From the NCBI RefSeq assembly GCF_900454025.1, contig NZ_UGQM01000001.1, positions 1,860,001 to 1,924,000 on the forward strand: a DNA stretch of 64,000 bases, written 5' to 3'. A program made the position numbers and the translations under genes. Positions 25,583-34,556 of this stretch are shown in pieces. A model generated the notes under the pieces. It saw nothing but the letters and a program-made list of their open reading frames with translations. It made no database searches and was not told the DNA's origin. Position 1 is the first letter of the stretch; the number at the start of each line of letters is the position of its first letter. The stretch comes from Mycolicibacterium gilvum. Its GTDB lineage: Bacteria > Actinomycetota > Actinomycetes > Mycobacteriales > Mycobacteriaceae.

Positions 25583-27009
25583 CCACAGTCGCGCGCACGT
25601 CGTTCGGAGCTCTTCGCGGCGAGGCCCTCGACGACGTCGTTGTGTTCCGCGGGGTGCCGTATGCGGCATCACCGACGGGCGAGAGACGTTGGCGCCCAGC
25701 ACAGCCCGTGAGCGCATGGACTGATGTGCGCGATGCGACCGCTTTCGGGTCGATCCCGCCGCAGGACATCTCGCCCGAACGGCTGGCCAAGCGGGGCCTC
25801 ACGATGAGCGAAGACTGCCTCACCCTCAATGTCTGGACGCCGGCCGCTGATGACACCCGGCGACCGGTGCTGGTGTTCCTGCACGGCGGCGGGCAGGCAC
25901 AGGGTCACGGATCCGCACCGCTGCTCGACGGCGCCCGTCTCGCCCGCCGGGGCGACATCGTGGTGGTGACGATCAACTTCCGGCTCGGAGTGCTGGGGTC
26001 GCTGTATGCGCCCGACTGGCACGGGGCCGACTCCACGAACCTTACTGTGCGCGACCAGCAGTACGCGCTGCAGTGGGTGCGCAACGAGATCGGTGCCTTC
26101 GGTGGTGACCCGAGCGCGGTGACGGTGGCGGGGCAGTCTTCCGGGGCGATCGCAATATCGGCGATGCTCGCCGGCGGATGCGGTCTGTTCGACAGGGCCA
26201 TCCTGCAGAGCGGCGGTCTGGAACGCGTGCGCTCGACGGAGGCTGCTACAGCGGTCGCTGCGCGACTTCGTGCTCTGATGCGCGATGATGAACCGGGTGT
26301 CGATGAAATCCTCGCCGCACAACGCGGTATCGACCCTGGCTTCGTTCCGCCGCAGGGTCCGTTCCATCCCTGTATCGACGGTGACGTGATCGCGGAGCAT
26401 CCCCTGGTGGTGGCGAGAACGCGATCCATGCCGGCGATCCCGATCCTGGCCGGGACAACCCGCGACGAATGGCGGATCTTCGATGCAGCGTTCGACGACG
26501 GCGTCTTCACCGAGCAGTACGTGCGGGACAGGGCGCAGGCCCTCGCCGGCGACCGGCACGATCCGGACGCGGTGGTCGACAGGTACCGCGCCGACCACGG
26601 GCCGTTGCGCGACGTCGCCAGTGCGATGGTCACCGACTACCACTTCACCGCGCCGACGGAGCAGTTCGTTCGCGCACACGCCGAACGCGGCAACGCGGTG
26701 CTCCGCTATGAACTGCAATGGCCCTCTCCCCGCGCAGGTTTCGGGGCGTGTCACGATTCGTGCCTGGCTCTTGTCTTCGGCAATCTGGATGCTGCGCCTG
26801 CGTTGGCCGGCAATGACGAAGCAGCGCGTCACATGTCGGACGTCGTGCAGTCGCTGTGGGTCGACTTCATCCGTGGGGGAGAACCGTGGGAACGGTACGA
26901 CGGTTCCGGCGGATCCACCATGCTGCTCGGCCGTGAGAGCGGAATCACCCGCGACCACCGCAGCGAACAGCTCGCCATCTGGGAGGGCCGTTATCCCGCC
27001 TACGGGTGA
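25579..27009 (+). CDS. Type-B carboxylesterase
   Basis: 476 residues of the cholinesterase/carboxylesterase family: FRGVPYAASPTGERRW at the start, SEDCLTLNVWTP, the oxyanion FLHGGGQAQGHG, and the nucleophile Ser in VTVAGQSSGAIA. The elbow is GQSSG instead of the usual GESAG. The acid is probably the Asp/Glu near TTRDEWRIF and the His in GFGACHDS. Hydrolyses carboxylic esters. GTG start overlapping the VOC stop (GTGA); last gene of the operon. Confidence 0.88.
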   Translation: MTTVARTSFGALRGEALDDVVVFRGVPYAASPTGERRWRPAQPVSAWTDVRDATAFGSIPPQDISPERLAKRGLTMSEDCLTLNVWTPAADDTRRPVLVFLHGGGQAQGHGSAPLLDGARLARRGDIVVVTINFRLGVLGSLYAPDWHGADSTNLTVRDQQYALQWVRNEIGAFGGDPSAVTVAGQSSGAIAISAMLAGGCGLFDRAILQSGGLERVRSTEAATAVAARLRALMRDDEPGVDEILAAQRGIDPGFVPPQGPFHPCIDGDVIAEHPLVVARTRSMPAIPILAGTTRDEWRIFDAAFDDGVFTEQYVRDRAQALAGDRHDPDAVVDRYRADHGPLRDVASAMVTDYHFTAPTEQFVRAHAERGNAVLRYELQWPSPRAGFGACHDSCLALVFGNLDAAPALAGNDEAARHMSDVVQSLWVDFIRGGEPWERYDGSGGSTMLLGRESGITRDHRSEQLAIWEGRYPAYG

Positions 27010-27080
27010 GGTGGAGGACGTAGACACCCGCCGCCCACGGAGCATCGGCCCGGCGTCATCGACGTCGGGATCTGTGACCG

Positions 27081-28601
27081 TCAGGCCGCCCGATTGTCGG
27101 GTGGTGCGGGTCCGCCGGGTTCGCCGGGATCATCGAGGGGCGGTGGCGCGTCTGTTTCCGGGTCGCCGATCGCCTGGTCCTCGACGGGTTCGGTTGCCGT
27201 GGTGCGGGTTCGGTGGGGTGGTTCCGGGTCTTCGGGTGGTGCCAGGAGTCGTTCGGGCCGGTGGTAGTTGTTGACGCGGGCCTGTCCTGTGTCGAGGTCG
27301 GGTGGGGGGATCCATTCGACTTCGCAGCGGTCGTTCATGCGGGTGGTCCAGCCGCCGTCGGTGACCGAGCGATTGTCAGGCCCGCAGGCCAGGCCGAGTT
27401 CGTCGATGTTGGTGTTGCCGCCGTGGGCGTAATCGGTCTCGGCGTGATGAACCTGGCAGCCGTAGGCGCCGACGGTGCAGCACGGCTTGGTGCAGCCGCC
27501 GTCGCGGGCGATCAGCATGACCCGTTGCGCCGGGGACGCGACACGTCGGGTGCGGAACAGATCCAGCGCGGAGCCGGTCGCGCGGTCGAAGACGGCGAGG
27601 TAGTGGTTGGCGTGCCCGGCCATCCGGATCACGTCTTTAATCGGTACGACGGTGCCGCCACCGGTCGTACCAACCCCGGCCCGCGATTCCAGGTCTTGCA
27701 GCGTGGTGCGAATGATGATCGACACCGGCAGCCCGTTCAACTGTCCGAGTTCGCCGCTCATCAGCGCGATCCGCCCCACCGCGACGAGCGCGTCGTGCTG
27801 GCGTTGAGCCAGGCTGCGCTGATCGTTGTCGATCTGCGCCTGGGTGGGTGTGCCCGAGGTGCAGGGTTCGGGATCGGCCGGGTTGCACATGCCGGGGGCC
27901 GCGTACTTGGCGAAGATCACTTCTAATACCGCCCAGGCTTCGGGGGTCAGGGTGCCGGCCACATCGATCATCCCGTCGGGGCGCTGTTTGCCTTTCGTCA
28001 GGCCGCGTTTGCGGGCCCGCTCGGTGTCGTCGGGTTCGGGCCCGTCCTGATCCAGCAGGAACAGGGTCAGCTCGGCGGCGTCTCTGAGTTCTTTGGGTCC
28101 GTTGCCGACAGCGGTGCGGACCAGGTTGACCTCGAACTGCTCGCGGGTCGCGACATCGACCCACCCGGGGAGTTTCTTGACAGCTTTGCGGATGACCTCG
28201 ACATGTTCTCCGTTGATCAACCCGCGCGATTGCGCCACGGCAGTCGCGGGCAGCGCCGGGGGCAGGGGCTCCCCGGTCAGCGACTGGCGCGGGGCCAGCA
28301 GCGCGGCTTCAGTCAATCGGCGGTGGGCCTCACCGGTGGAGATCCGCCACCGCACCGCCAGGACCTGGTTCCACGATTTGGCGCCCATCTCCCGGGCCGT
28401 GGTCTCGACCTGCAACCGCGCCAACAACCGATGACCCACCGCAGGCAACTGACACGACAGTTCCTCGAGCTCATCCAGCGCCGCCACGAGATCCGGCCGG
28501 GTCAACAGATCCACGTCTGCGGCCGCGACCTCCTCGAACGCCGCCCGCAACACGGCGATCGAGGTCTGCAGGTCCCCACCCGACATACTTCGAACATACA
28601 T
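27081..28601 (-). CDS. DUF222 / HNH endonuclease (13E12 repeat) protein
   Basis: 506 residues from the ATG at 28601. The DUF222 domain covers about 30-330 (LDELEELSCQLPAVGHRLLA, ARWRISTGEAHRRL-type segment, AWAVLEVIFAKYAAPG) and an HNH nuclease motif follows: VMLIARDGGCTKPCC, CQVHHAETDYAHGG and LACGPDNRSV. The C-terminal 80 residues are Pro-rich. Many copies of this family occur in mycobacteria and in M. tuberculosis they are called 13E12 repeats. An ISL3 element is inserted exactly at the start codon, so the first 8 bases (ATGTATGT) belong to the target duplication. The ATG survives, but the native promoter is now beyond 30 kb on the other side of the IS. The open frame extends into the IS but that part is not DUF222. 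Confidence 0.87.
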   Translation of the reverse strand: MYVRSMSGGDLQTSIAVLRAAFEEVAAADVDLLTRPDLVAALDELEELSCQLPAVGHRLLARLQVETTAREMGAKSWNQVLAVRWRISTGEAHRRLTEAALLAPRQSLTGEPLPPALPATAVAQSRGLINGEHVEVIRKAVKKLPGWVDVATREQFEVNLVRTAVGNGPKELRDAAELTLFLLDQDGPEPDDTERARKRGLTKGKQRPDGMIDVAGTLTPEAWAVLEVIFAKYAAPGMCNPADPEPCTSGTPTQAQIDNDQRSLAQRQHDALVAVGRIALMSGELGQLNGLPVSIIIRTTLQDLESRAGVGTTGGGTVVPIKDVIRMAGHANHYLAVFDRATGSALDLFRTRRVASPAQRVMLIARDGGCTKPCCTVGAYGCQVHHAETDYAHGGNTNIDELGLACGPDNRSVTDGGWTTRMNDRCEVEWIPPPDLDTGQARVNNYHRPERLLAPPEDPEPPHRTRTTATEPVEDQAIGDPETDAPPPLDDPGEPGGPAPPDNRAA

Positions 28602-29997
28602 GCGGCTACTCAGGTTCTCGTGGGTAGTTTCACCTGCAGTCCGCCGAGGCAGAGGTAGATCATCGAGGTGAGTGTTTCGGCGGTGTGGTGGCCGTAGCCG
28701 CGTGCGTTGATGAGGCGGATCTTGGCGTTGATACTCTCGGCGAGAGCGTTGGAGATGCCGAGTTCGATGGCGGCCAGGATGCCATCGAAGTAGACCGCGA
28801 GTCGTTTGCCGAGCGCGACGAATGCGGGGATGCGGCAGCGTTTGGCAGCGGTGATCCAGGCCTTGAGCAGTGCACGGGCGACGCCGGGTTGGTGGTCGTA
28901 GCGGTAGAGATCGCGGGCCTGTTCCTTGAGGGCCCATGCTCGTCCGACTCGTCGATTCTGCTTGGCGATCTGGTTGACCAGTTCGCGTTTGGTGTCGGTG
29001 AGTCTGTTCTCGCCGGTGCGTAGCGCCCATCGGGTGGTGCGCCATTGCGCTGAGGACATGTGGACTTTGTCGGGGCCGGCTGCCGCCTCGGAGAAGACGG
29101 CGTCGAGGGCGCGGTTGATCCATCGCATGATGTGGAAGCCGTCAAAACAGATGATCGCCTCGGGCACCTTCGAGCGAGTGGCGCCGATGTAGGGCTTGCT
29201 GACGTCCATGCTGACGGCTTGGATCTGCTTGAGCATCGAATCAGGTTGAGCTGTATAGAAATCAGTCAAGGATTGCTCGCTGCGGCCGGGTCGGATGTTG
29301 ACGACGGTGCCGGTATCGTGGTCGCCGATGATGGTCAGATAGCGGTGCGGGTGTCGGTAGCAGATCTCGTCGACACCGATCCGATACAGCGTCTGCAGGC
29401 GCCGCTTGTCGAGCAGTTCGGCGACGCCGCGGTTGATGATCGCGGTGACCGATTCCCAGGCGCAGCGCATCAGTGTCGAGACGGTGGTGCGGTCGCTGCG
29501 TTGGGCCAACCACAGCACCATGTCTTCGAAGTCGCGGGTGAACCTGGATCCGGGCCGCGCCCAAGGCACCGCTTCGGTGATGACCCCGCAGTCCGGGCAA
29601 TTCAGGCGGCGGATCTCATTAACCAGCCATAACCGCTTGACCCCGAGATCGAGGTGGCGCCAGCGTCGGCGACGGCGGTCATAGACGCTGGGCTGGCGTT
29701 TGCCGCACGGGCAGGTCAAGAGACGGGCAGTAGGGCGCAGGGTTACTTCGACATCACGTTCACCGATGACGACATCGGTCACCGATGCCCCCGGGATCGC
29801 CAACAGACGGTTAAATGCAGTACTGACGCGCACGTGGGTCGTCCTCGCGGTTGAGGTTGGTGTGGTAACCCCGAAACCTAGAGGTTCGACCACGTGCGCG
29901 TCCTTCATCTCGGCGCTGACACGCCGAAACCCTCACCGCACCAACCGAAAACACTGCTGAACAGCAGAAACGCGCCCACTAGAACACTAGGAGCGCC
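28602..29997 (-). mobile_element. ISL3-family insertion sequence, complete
   Basis: 1396 bp. The 8-bp target duplication ACATACAT is exact at 28594-28601 and 29998-30005, the size typical of ISL3. The ends are imperfect inverted repeats: left GCGGCTACTCAGGTTCTCGT, right reversed GGCGCTCCTAGTGTTCTAGT, both followed by GGG. One transposase gene on the minus strand. It separates the DUF222 gene from its upstream region. Confidence 0.93.
28610..29908 (-). CDS. ISL3-family transposase
   Basis: 432 residues, intact. An N-terminal zinc-finger pair (LTCPCGKRQ and LNCPDCGVI), then an HTH region, then the DDE domain with IGVDEICYRH, VSMDVSKPYIGA and the late Glu in ALAESINAKIRLI. The stop codon is 8 bp inside the element end. 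Related to IS1096 of M. smegmatis by family, not shown to be the same element. Confidence 0.94.
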   Translation of the reverse strand: MKDAHVVEPLGFGVTTPTSTARTTHVRVSTAFNRLLAIPGASVTDVVIGERDVEVTLRPTARLLTCPCGKRQPSVYDRRRRRWRHLDLGVKRLWLVNEIRRLNCPDCGVITEAVPWARPGSRFTRDFEDMVLWLAQRSDRTTVSTLMRCAWESVTAIINRGVAELLDKRRLQTLYRIGVDEICYRHPHRYLTIIGDHDTGTVVNIRPGRSEQSLTDFYTAQPDSMLKQIQAVSMDVSKPYIGATRSKVPEAIICFDGFHIMRWINRALDAVFSEAAAGPDKVHMSSAQWRTTRWALRTGENRLTDTKRELVNQIAKQNRRVGRAWALKEQARDLYRYDHQPGVARALLKAWITAAKRCRIPAFVALGKRLAVYFDGILAAIELGISNALAESINAKIRLINARGYGHHTAETLTSMIYLCLGGLQVKLPTRT

Positions 29998-30078
29998 ACA
30001 TACATTCGACCACCGACAAATCGGATGGTACAAACCAGCTCGCCAGCGCGGGAGGTCCGTACCCCCTTTGGTGACCTC

Positions 30079-30131
30079 TGCCCCTAGGTAAGGGGCACCC
30101 GGACGGGCACGCTGAGTGCGCGGGCGTCCGG
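30079..30131. repeat. Two tandem hairpins before the small membrane gene
   Basis: Hairpin 1: TGCCCCT (30079-30085) and AGGGGCA (30091-30097) with a 5-base loop. Hairpin 2: CCGGACG (30099-30105) and CGTCCGG (30125-30131), with an inner GCAC/GTGC pair. They lie 38 bp before the GTG of the next gene, so they could form a structured leader, or could be a minus-strand or old plus-strand terminator. Confidence 0.6.
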
Positions 30132-30168
30132 TGGCCGTCGGGCGGGTGGGCAATCGAAGGGAATCGCT

Positions 30169-30396
30169 GTGAACCGTGAAGTATGCAAGTTCCTCTCCGG
30201 GGCATTCGGTGCGCTGGCATATGTGCATGCCGCATACGCCGTGGCCACGTCGCGCGGCATCATCAACGAGCCCGTGTTCCTCGGCAGGACGTGGGGTGTC
30301 GGCTACATGTGGACCGAGGCCGCCATCTACTCGGCGCTCGGTGTGGCGTTCGGATACGCCGGCTGGAACCGTCGTCCTGCGATACCGCAGACGTGA
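30169..30396 (+). CDS. Small membrane protein, unknown
   Basis: 75 residues with two probable membrane segments (FLSGAFGALAYVHAAYAVA and AAIYSALGVAFGYAGW). GTG at 30169 preceded by AAGGGA at a good distance. It ends 13 bp before the PaaK-like gene and is likely co-transcribed with it. No family recognised. Confidence 0.62.
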   Translation: MNREVCKFLSGAFGALAYVHAAYAVATSRGIINEPVFLGRTWGVGYMWTEAAIYSALGVAFGYAGWNRRPAIPQT

Positions 30397-30409
30397 AGGA
30401 GCGAACGGC

Positions 30410-31804
30410 GTGAGTCGGCTCGAATATACCCGCGCCATCATCGACGCGTACCGGGCCAGTCGTGAGGGCGCAGCCGGCATCGACCGCCGTCAACAACAAC
30501 GGCTTCGCGAGATCGTCGCCTATGCCCGCGCACACTCGCCTCATTACAGACGGCTTTATCATGATGCGCCGGAATCGATTTCGAGGATCGATCAGCTGCC
30601 GCCGGTCACGAAGGCCGAGTTGATGAGTCACTTCGACGACTGGGTGACCGACCCCGCGGTGGCCAAGGAGCGGGTGGAGGAGTTTCTGGCCGATCCCGGA
30701 AACATCGGGCGCGACTTCCTCGGCCGTTACGTGGTCTGCACGACCTCGGGAGCGACCGGCGAACCCGCGATCCTGCTGCACGACGCGGTCGCGCTGAGGG
30801 TCTACAACATATTGGGTTACGCCCGTTCGGTACCGGTGGCGCTGTTGTCGCCCCGCACGGTATGGGCACTGCTGCGCGGACGCGCCAGGATGGCGGCGGT
30901 CTTCGTCACCGGCGGGCACTTCCTGGCCAACACGATGATGGCCCGACGAATCCGCAAGCTGCCGTGGCGGCGTCGGATGCAGCGGATCTTCTCGGCCATG
31001 ACTCCCCTCGCCGAGTTGATCGCCGATCTCAACGCCTTTCAGCCCGTCGTCCTGGGCGGCTATCCGAGCGCTCTGGTCACCTTGGCCCGCGCACAGCAAG
31101 ACGGCCGGTTGTGCATCCACCCGGTGATGATCAGCGCGGCGGGGGAGTCGCTGCCCTCGGTGACCCGCCGATTGATCAGTGCGGCATTCGGCTGCCGGGT
31201 CGGGAACTATTACGGATCATCTGAAGCCGTAGGCCTGACGTTCGAGTGCAGGGAAGACCGCCTCCACGTCAACAGCGACTGGTACATCGTCGAACCCGTC
31301 GACGAACACAACCGAACCGTCCCGGCGGGGCAGCTCTCCGAGGGCGTGCTGGTCACGAACCTGGCCAACAGAATTCAACCGATCATCCGCTACCAGCTGG
31401 GTGACCGGGTCACCGTCGACCCCGAGCCGTGCCCGTGCGGCAGCCCTTTCCCGACCATCGACGTCGTCGGCCGCACCGACGACACGTTGACCTTCACAAC
31501 GCCCGACGGTGGCCAGGTCGAGATCCTGCCACTGGCTGTCGCGACCGTGGCCGAGGAGACCGCGGGCGTGGTGGGTTGTCAGCTGATCCAGCGCGCGCCG
31601 ACGGCGCTCAGCGTGCGTCTGCGGGTCGAGCCGCCCGAGGAGCAGGACGCGGTGTGGCCGGTGCTGAAAGATCGTCTGGCGGCGTTCCTGTCTGAGCATG
31701 GAGCAACCGCGGTGACGATCGAGACGGACGACGAGCCGCCCGCGCTGAATCCCCGAAGCGGGGAGTACCGGCAGGTCTACGTCGACATCGCGGAAACGGC
31801 GTAG
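30410..31804 (+). CDS. PaaK-like adenylate-forming (phenylacetate-CoA ligase family) enzyme
   Basis: 464 residues from the GTG at 30410, with GAAGGAG ten bases upstream. Adenylation motifs: TTSGATGEPAILL (phosphate loop), NYYGSSEAVGLTFEC, YQLGDRVTV with the hinge Asp, and VVGRTDDTLTF. The EPCPCGSPFP cluster is typical of the PaaK family. It activates an aromatic or other carboxylic acid as acyl-AMP, possibly to the CoA thioester. The C-terminal lysine region is short. The acid is unknown and no ring-degradation genes are adjacent. Confidence 0.83.
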   Translation: MSRLEYTRAIIDAYRASREGAAGIDRRQQQRLREIVAYARAHSPHYRRLYHDAPESISRIDQLPPVTKAELMSHFDDWVTDPAVAKERVEEFLADPGNIGRDFLGRYVVCTTSGATGEPAILLHDAVALRVYNILGYARSVPVALLSPRTVWALLRGRARMAAVFVTGGHFLANTMMARRIRKLPWRRRMQRIFSAMTPLAELIADLNAFQPVVLGGYPSALVTLARAQQDGRLCIHPVMISAAGESLPSVTRRLISAAFGCRVGNYYGSSEAVGLTFECREDRLHVNSDWYIVEPVDEHNRTVPAGQLSEGVLVTNLANRIQPIIRYQLGDRVTVDPEPCPCGSPFPTIDVVGRTDDTLTFTTPDGGQVEILPLAVATVAEETAGVVGCQLIQRAPTALSVRLRVEPPEEQDAVWPVLKDRLAAFLSEHGATAVTIETDDEPPALNPRSGEYRQVYVDIAETA

Positions 31805-31813
31805 CACTCCCAA

Positions 31814-31838
31814 GCCCGGCGCCACCGGCGCGGCGGGC
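31814..31838. terminator. GC-rich hairpin between convergent genes
   Basis: GCCCG at 31814-31818 and CGGGC at 31834-31838, with GCGCC/GGCGC pairing inside, fill the 36-bp gap between the PaaK-like gene and the S9 peptidase gene, which end toward each other. A shared bidirectional terminator is likely. Confidence 0.55.
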
Positions 31839-31840
31839 CC

Positions 31841-33721
31841 TCACGCCCGCCCACCGAGATGCCGCGCAAAGAACCGGACCACCGCCTCCCACATCTCGAT
31901 GGTGTTCTCCGCGTTGACAGCTCCGTGACCTTCGTCGGTCTGGATGAGGTAATCCACCTCGACGCCTCGGTCACGCAACGCATTGACCAGATTGTCGGAT
32001 TCGGCCTGCACGACGCGCACATCGTTGGCGCCCTGGATCACGAACAAGGGGGTGCGGATCTGGTCGACTTTCGTGATCGGGGAGCGGGCCATCATGTCGG
32101 CGAGCTGTTCGGGGTCGTCGGGATCTCCCACGTAGGCGTGCCAGTTGTTGGCCAGCTGCGGTCGCGCGATCGGCGGCAGGGTCCGCATGAAGTTCGCGAG
32201 GTTCGAGATCCCGACGTAATCCACTGCGGCGGCGAAGACGTCGGGGGTGAACGTGACGCCGACCAGCGCCGCATACCCACCGTAGGACCCGCCCAGGATC
32301 GCCACTCGGTCCGGATCGGCGTAACCCTGCTCGACTGTCCACTTGACCCCGTCGATCAGGTCGTCGTGCATCTTGCCGGCGAACTCGCCGATCGCCGCCT
32401 TCAGGAACGCCTTCCCGAATCCGGTGGACCCGCGAAAGTTGACCTGCAGCACGGCATATCCGCGGTTGGCCAACAACTGCACATGGCCGTCGAAGCCCCA
32501 ACTGTCGCGGAACCACGGCCCGCCGTGCACCACGAGAACCAGCGGCAGCGACATCGCTTCCACCCCCACCGGTAGCGTCAGATACGACTGCAACGGCAGA
32601 CCGTCGCGCGCGGTGATCGTCACGGGCCGCATCGGGGCGAGCTGCGAAGGGTCCAACTCCGGCAGCGGCCGGAACAACAGCCGACTCTCGCCTGTGCTGT
32701 GGTCGTACAGGTACGTCGCGCCGGGGTCCCGGTCGTGGTTGAACCCGACGATCCAGCGCACTCCGTTCTCGTCGGACGAAAGGTTGCCGAGGTCGCCGTC
32801 CGACAGCTTCTCCAGGTTGGCCAGGATGTCACCGAACCGGGTGTCGAGAGCCCGGATCGTCTGTCGCTCACCGTAGTAGCGAACCCCGAGCAGCTCGCCG
32901 GTGCGACGATCCTGGATCAGCGGCGCCGGAAGGAGCGGGCTGACAGCCGCCCGTGGGTCGACATCGAACGTCGGGTGACTGTCGACGTCGGTCTCCTCGC
33001 CGGTGGCGAGGTCGACGTGCACCAGGCGGGTGCGGTCCGTGCCGCGATTGGACCCCAGCCACACGCCGGTGCCGTCGGGGGTGAGAACCAAGGGGTGGAT
33101 GCCGATGGGGTAGTCGGTGCCGTCGAACCGGATGATCGGTCGCAGGGCCTCGTCGTCGCGATCCCATCGGGACAATTCCAGGTCACCGTCGGCGGTCAGC
33201 GCGGTGGCGAAGAGGTCCCCGTCATCGCTGGACAACCACCCGTTGACGTGGCCGGGATTCTTCGCGATCAAGGTGAGATTCCCAGTGGCGATGTCGAGTT
33301 CGTGGATGTCGAGTAGGGTGGCGTCGCGGTTGTTCACCATCACCGTGGTTCTGCCGTTCTTGACTTCCCGGACCGGCAGAGCCATCGCACCCGGGAATGG
33401 TGTCAGGTCGACCGCGGGCGCATCGGAATCATCGAGATCCACCCGGTGGACGTGCCAGTTCTCGTCACCGTTGGTGTCCTGCAGGTAGATCAGCCATCGG
33501 GGATCGTCGGTCCACTCGAAGTGCAGGACGCTGCGATTGTCGTCATCGGTGACGCGCCGGAGCCCGCCGGACTCGGAATCGAGGTTCTCGACCCAGACGT
33601 TCAGGCGATTGTTCGACGGTGCCAGAAAAGCCATCCGGGTGCCGTCTGGAGATATCTTCGCCGCGGCGCGGGTCGGCGGGTTGAAGAAGTCCTCGACGGG
33701 AATCAGGTCGGGAAAAGCCAT
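31841..33721 (-). CDS. S9 family prolyl oligopeptidase-type hydrolase
   Basis: 626 residues. An N-terminal beta-propeller (about 1-370; repeated SPDGTRMAF, TPDGTGVWLGS-like blades) and a C-terminal alpha/beta hydrolase with VVHGGPWFRDSWGF, nucleophile Ser in ILGGSYGGYAALVG, acid Asp in QGANDVRV and His in DEGHGA. It cleaves short peptides, probably in the cytoplasm as no signal peptide is seen. ATG 33721 with GAGAGGACC upstream. Complete. Confidence 0.9.
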   Translation of the reverse strand: MAFPDLIPVEDFFNPPTRAAAKISPDGTRMAFLAPSNNRLNVWVENLDSESGGLRRVTDDDNRSVLHFEWTDDPRWLIYLQDTNGDENWHVHRVDLDDSDAPAVDLTPFPGAMALPVREVKNGRTTVMVNNRDATLLDIHELDIATGNLTLIAKNPGHVNGWLSSDDGDLFATALTADGDLELSRWDRDDEALRPIIRFDGTDYPIGIHPLVLTPDGTGVWLGSNRGTDRTRLVHVDLATGEETDVDSHPTFDVDPRAAVSPLLPAPLIQDRRTGELLGVRYYGERQTIRALDTRFGDILANLEKLSDGDLGNLSSDENGVRWIVGFNHDRDPGATYLYDHSTGESRLLFRPLPELDPSQLAPMRPVTITARDGLPLQSYLTLPVGVEAMSLPLVLVVHGGPWFRDSWGFDGHVQLLANRGYAVLQVNFRGSTGFGKAFLKAAIGEFAGKMHDDLIDGVKWTVEQGYADPDRVAILGGSYGGYAALVGVTFTPDVFAAAVDYVGISNLANFMRTLPPIARPQLANNWHAYVGDPDDPEQLADMMARSPITKVDQIRTPLFVIQGANDVRVVQAESDNLVNALRDRGVEVDYLIQTDEGHGAVNAENTIEMWEAVVRFFARHLGGRA

Positions 33722-33804
33722 GGTGGTGGTCCTCTCGTGGTACGGGCAGGGTTCATCGCACCGCCGGGGTCACGGCGGTGGGTTCAGAACGGTTGTGGGA
33801 ACTG

Positions 33805-34389
33805 CTATTTCACGGTGACAGGACCGCCGAGTCGGCCGTTGGTGGCATCGCGGATCGCGCGGTCGATCAACGCCAGGGCTTCCTCCTGCGTGACCTTCTC
33901 CTTGTCGACGATGGCGCGGCGGCCGACATCTTCGTCCACCACCCGAAATGCTGCGGTGACCGCCGCCGCGCACAGGCGCGCGGTGAGGTCGTCGTCCGGA
34001 AGTCCCAGCCGCCGGGCGATGACAGGAACGAACGTGCGCTCCATCTCGTCGTGCACCATCAGGTACGAGGTCCGCAGCGCCGGCTCGGTCGCCGACATGG
34101 TCGCGATCCGCAGTGCGGCGACCTCGTCGGCGATCTCGCGTTCGGAGAGCGGGTTCTCGATCATGTCGGCAGCCATGTGCTCGGCCAGCGACAGTTCGGC
34201 GGGCCAGCGTTCGGCCAACCCGATGAAGCGCTTCGCCGACAACGCCAGCACCGGCTCGACGCAGCTCTCCTTGCAGCGGAAGTACCGCCAGATCGTTCGG
34301 GTCGACAACCCGGCTTCCGCCGCGATGTCGTCGCCGGTCGTCGCCGCGACGCCCCGTTCCCAGAACAGATCGCACGCGATGCGGGACAC
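33805..34389 (-). CDS. TetR family transcriptional regulator
   Basis: At least 194 residues; HTH in TGDDIAAEAGLSTRTIWRYFRCKESC. The first canonical start is GTG 34389, but the same frame continues upstream for 20 sensible codons (TRATSTNTTDDKQASARLR) to an ATC at 34449, which has AAGGAGG seven bases before it. No Shine-Dalgarno precedes the GTG. TetR proteins usually have such an N-terminal extension, so initiation at ATC, or a mutated start codon, should be considered. It faces the DUF2243 gene across a perfect palindromic operator and probably represses itself and that gene. The ligand is unknown. Confidence 0.85.
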   Translation of the reverse strand: MSRIACDLFWERGVAATTGDDIAAEAGLSTRTIWRYFRCKESCVEPVLALSAKRFIGLAERWPAELSLAEHMAADMIENPLSEREIADEVAALRIATMSATEPALRTSYLMVHDEMERTFVPVIARRLGLPDDDLTARLCAAAVTAAFRVVDEDVGRRAIVDKEKVTQEEALALIDRAIRDATNGRLGGPVTVK

Positions 34390-34463
34390 GCGCAGCCGGG
34401 CGCTGGCTTGCTTGTCGTCGGTCGTGTTCGTCGACGTGGCGCGGGTGATGTCAGAACCTCCTT

Positions 34464-34500
34464 GTCACTTAGTGACACCACCACAGTGTCACTAAGTGAC
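34464..34500. promoter_or_regulatory. Palindromic TetR operator
   Basis: A perfect 15-bp inverted repeat with a 7-bp spacer. Each arm contains its own 13-bp palindrome (GTCACTTAGTGAC at 34464-34476, GTCACTAAGTGAC at 34488-34500), 24 bp centre to centre, so two TetR dimers could bind side by side. It lies just upstream of the TetR ribosome-binding site and 56 bp before the DUF2243 start. Confidence 0.85.
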
Positions 34501-34556
34501 AAGCCCGTCAAGGCGCCGCTACGTTTTCACCCGACTCCGCGGGGTACCTCGGGGCG

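Noticed and set aside
28602..29123. N-terminal extension of the DUF222 protein by 174 residues
   Set aside because: It lies inside the ISL3 element, in another frame of the transposase gene; the duplicated target shows the insertion was at the ATG.
33446..34495. 349-residue plus-strand ORF opposite the S9 peptidase and TetR genes
   Set aside because: Antisense of two clearly recognisable genes; low-complexity Ser/Arg-rich translation.
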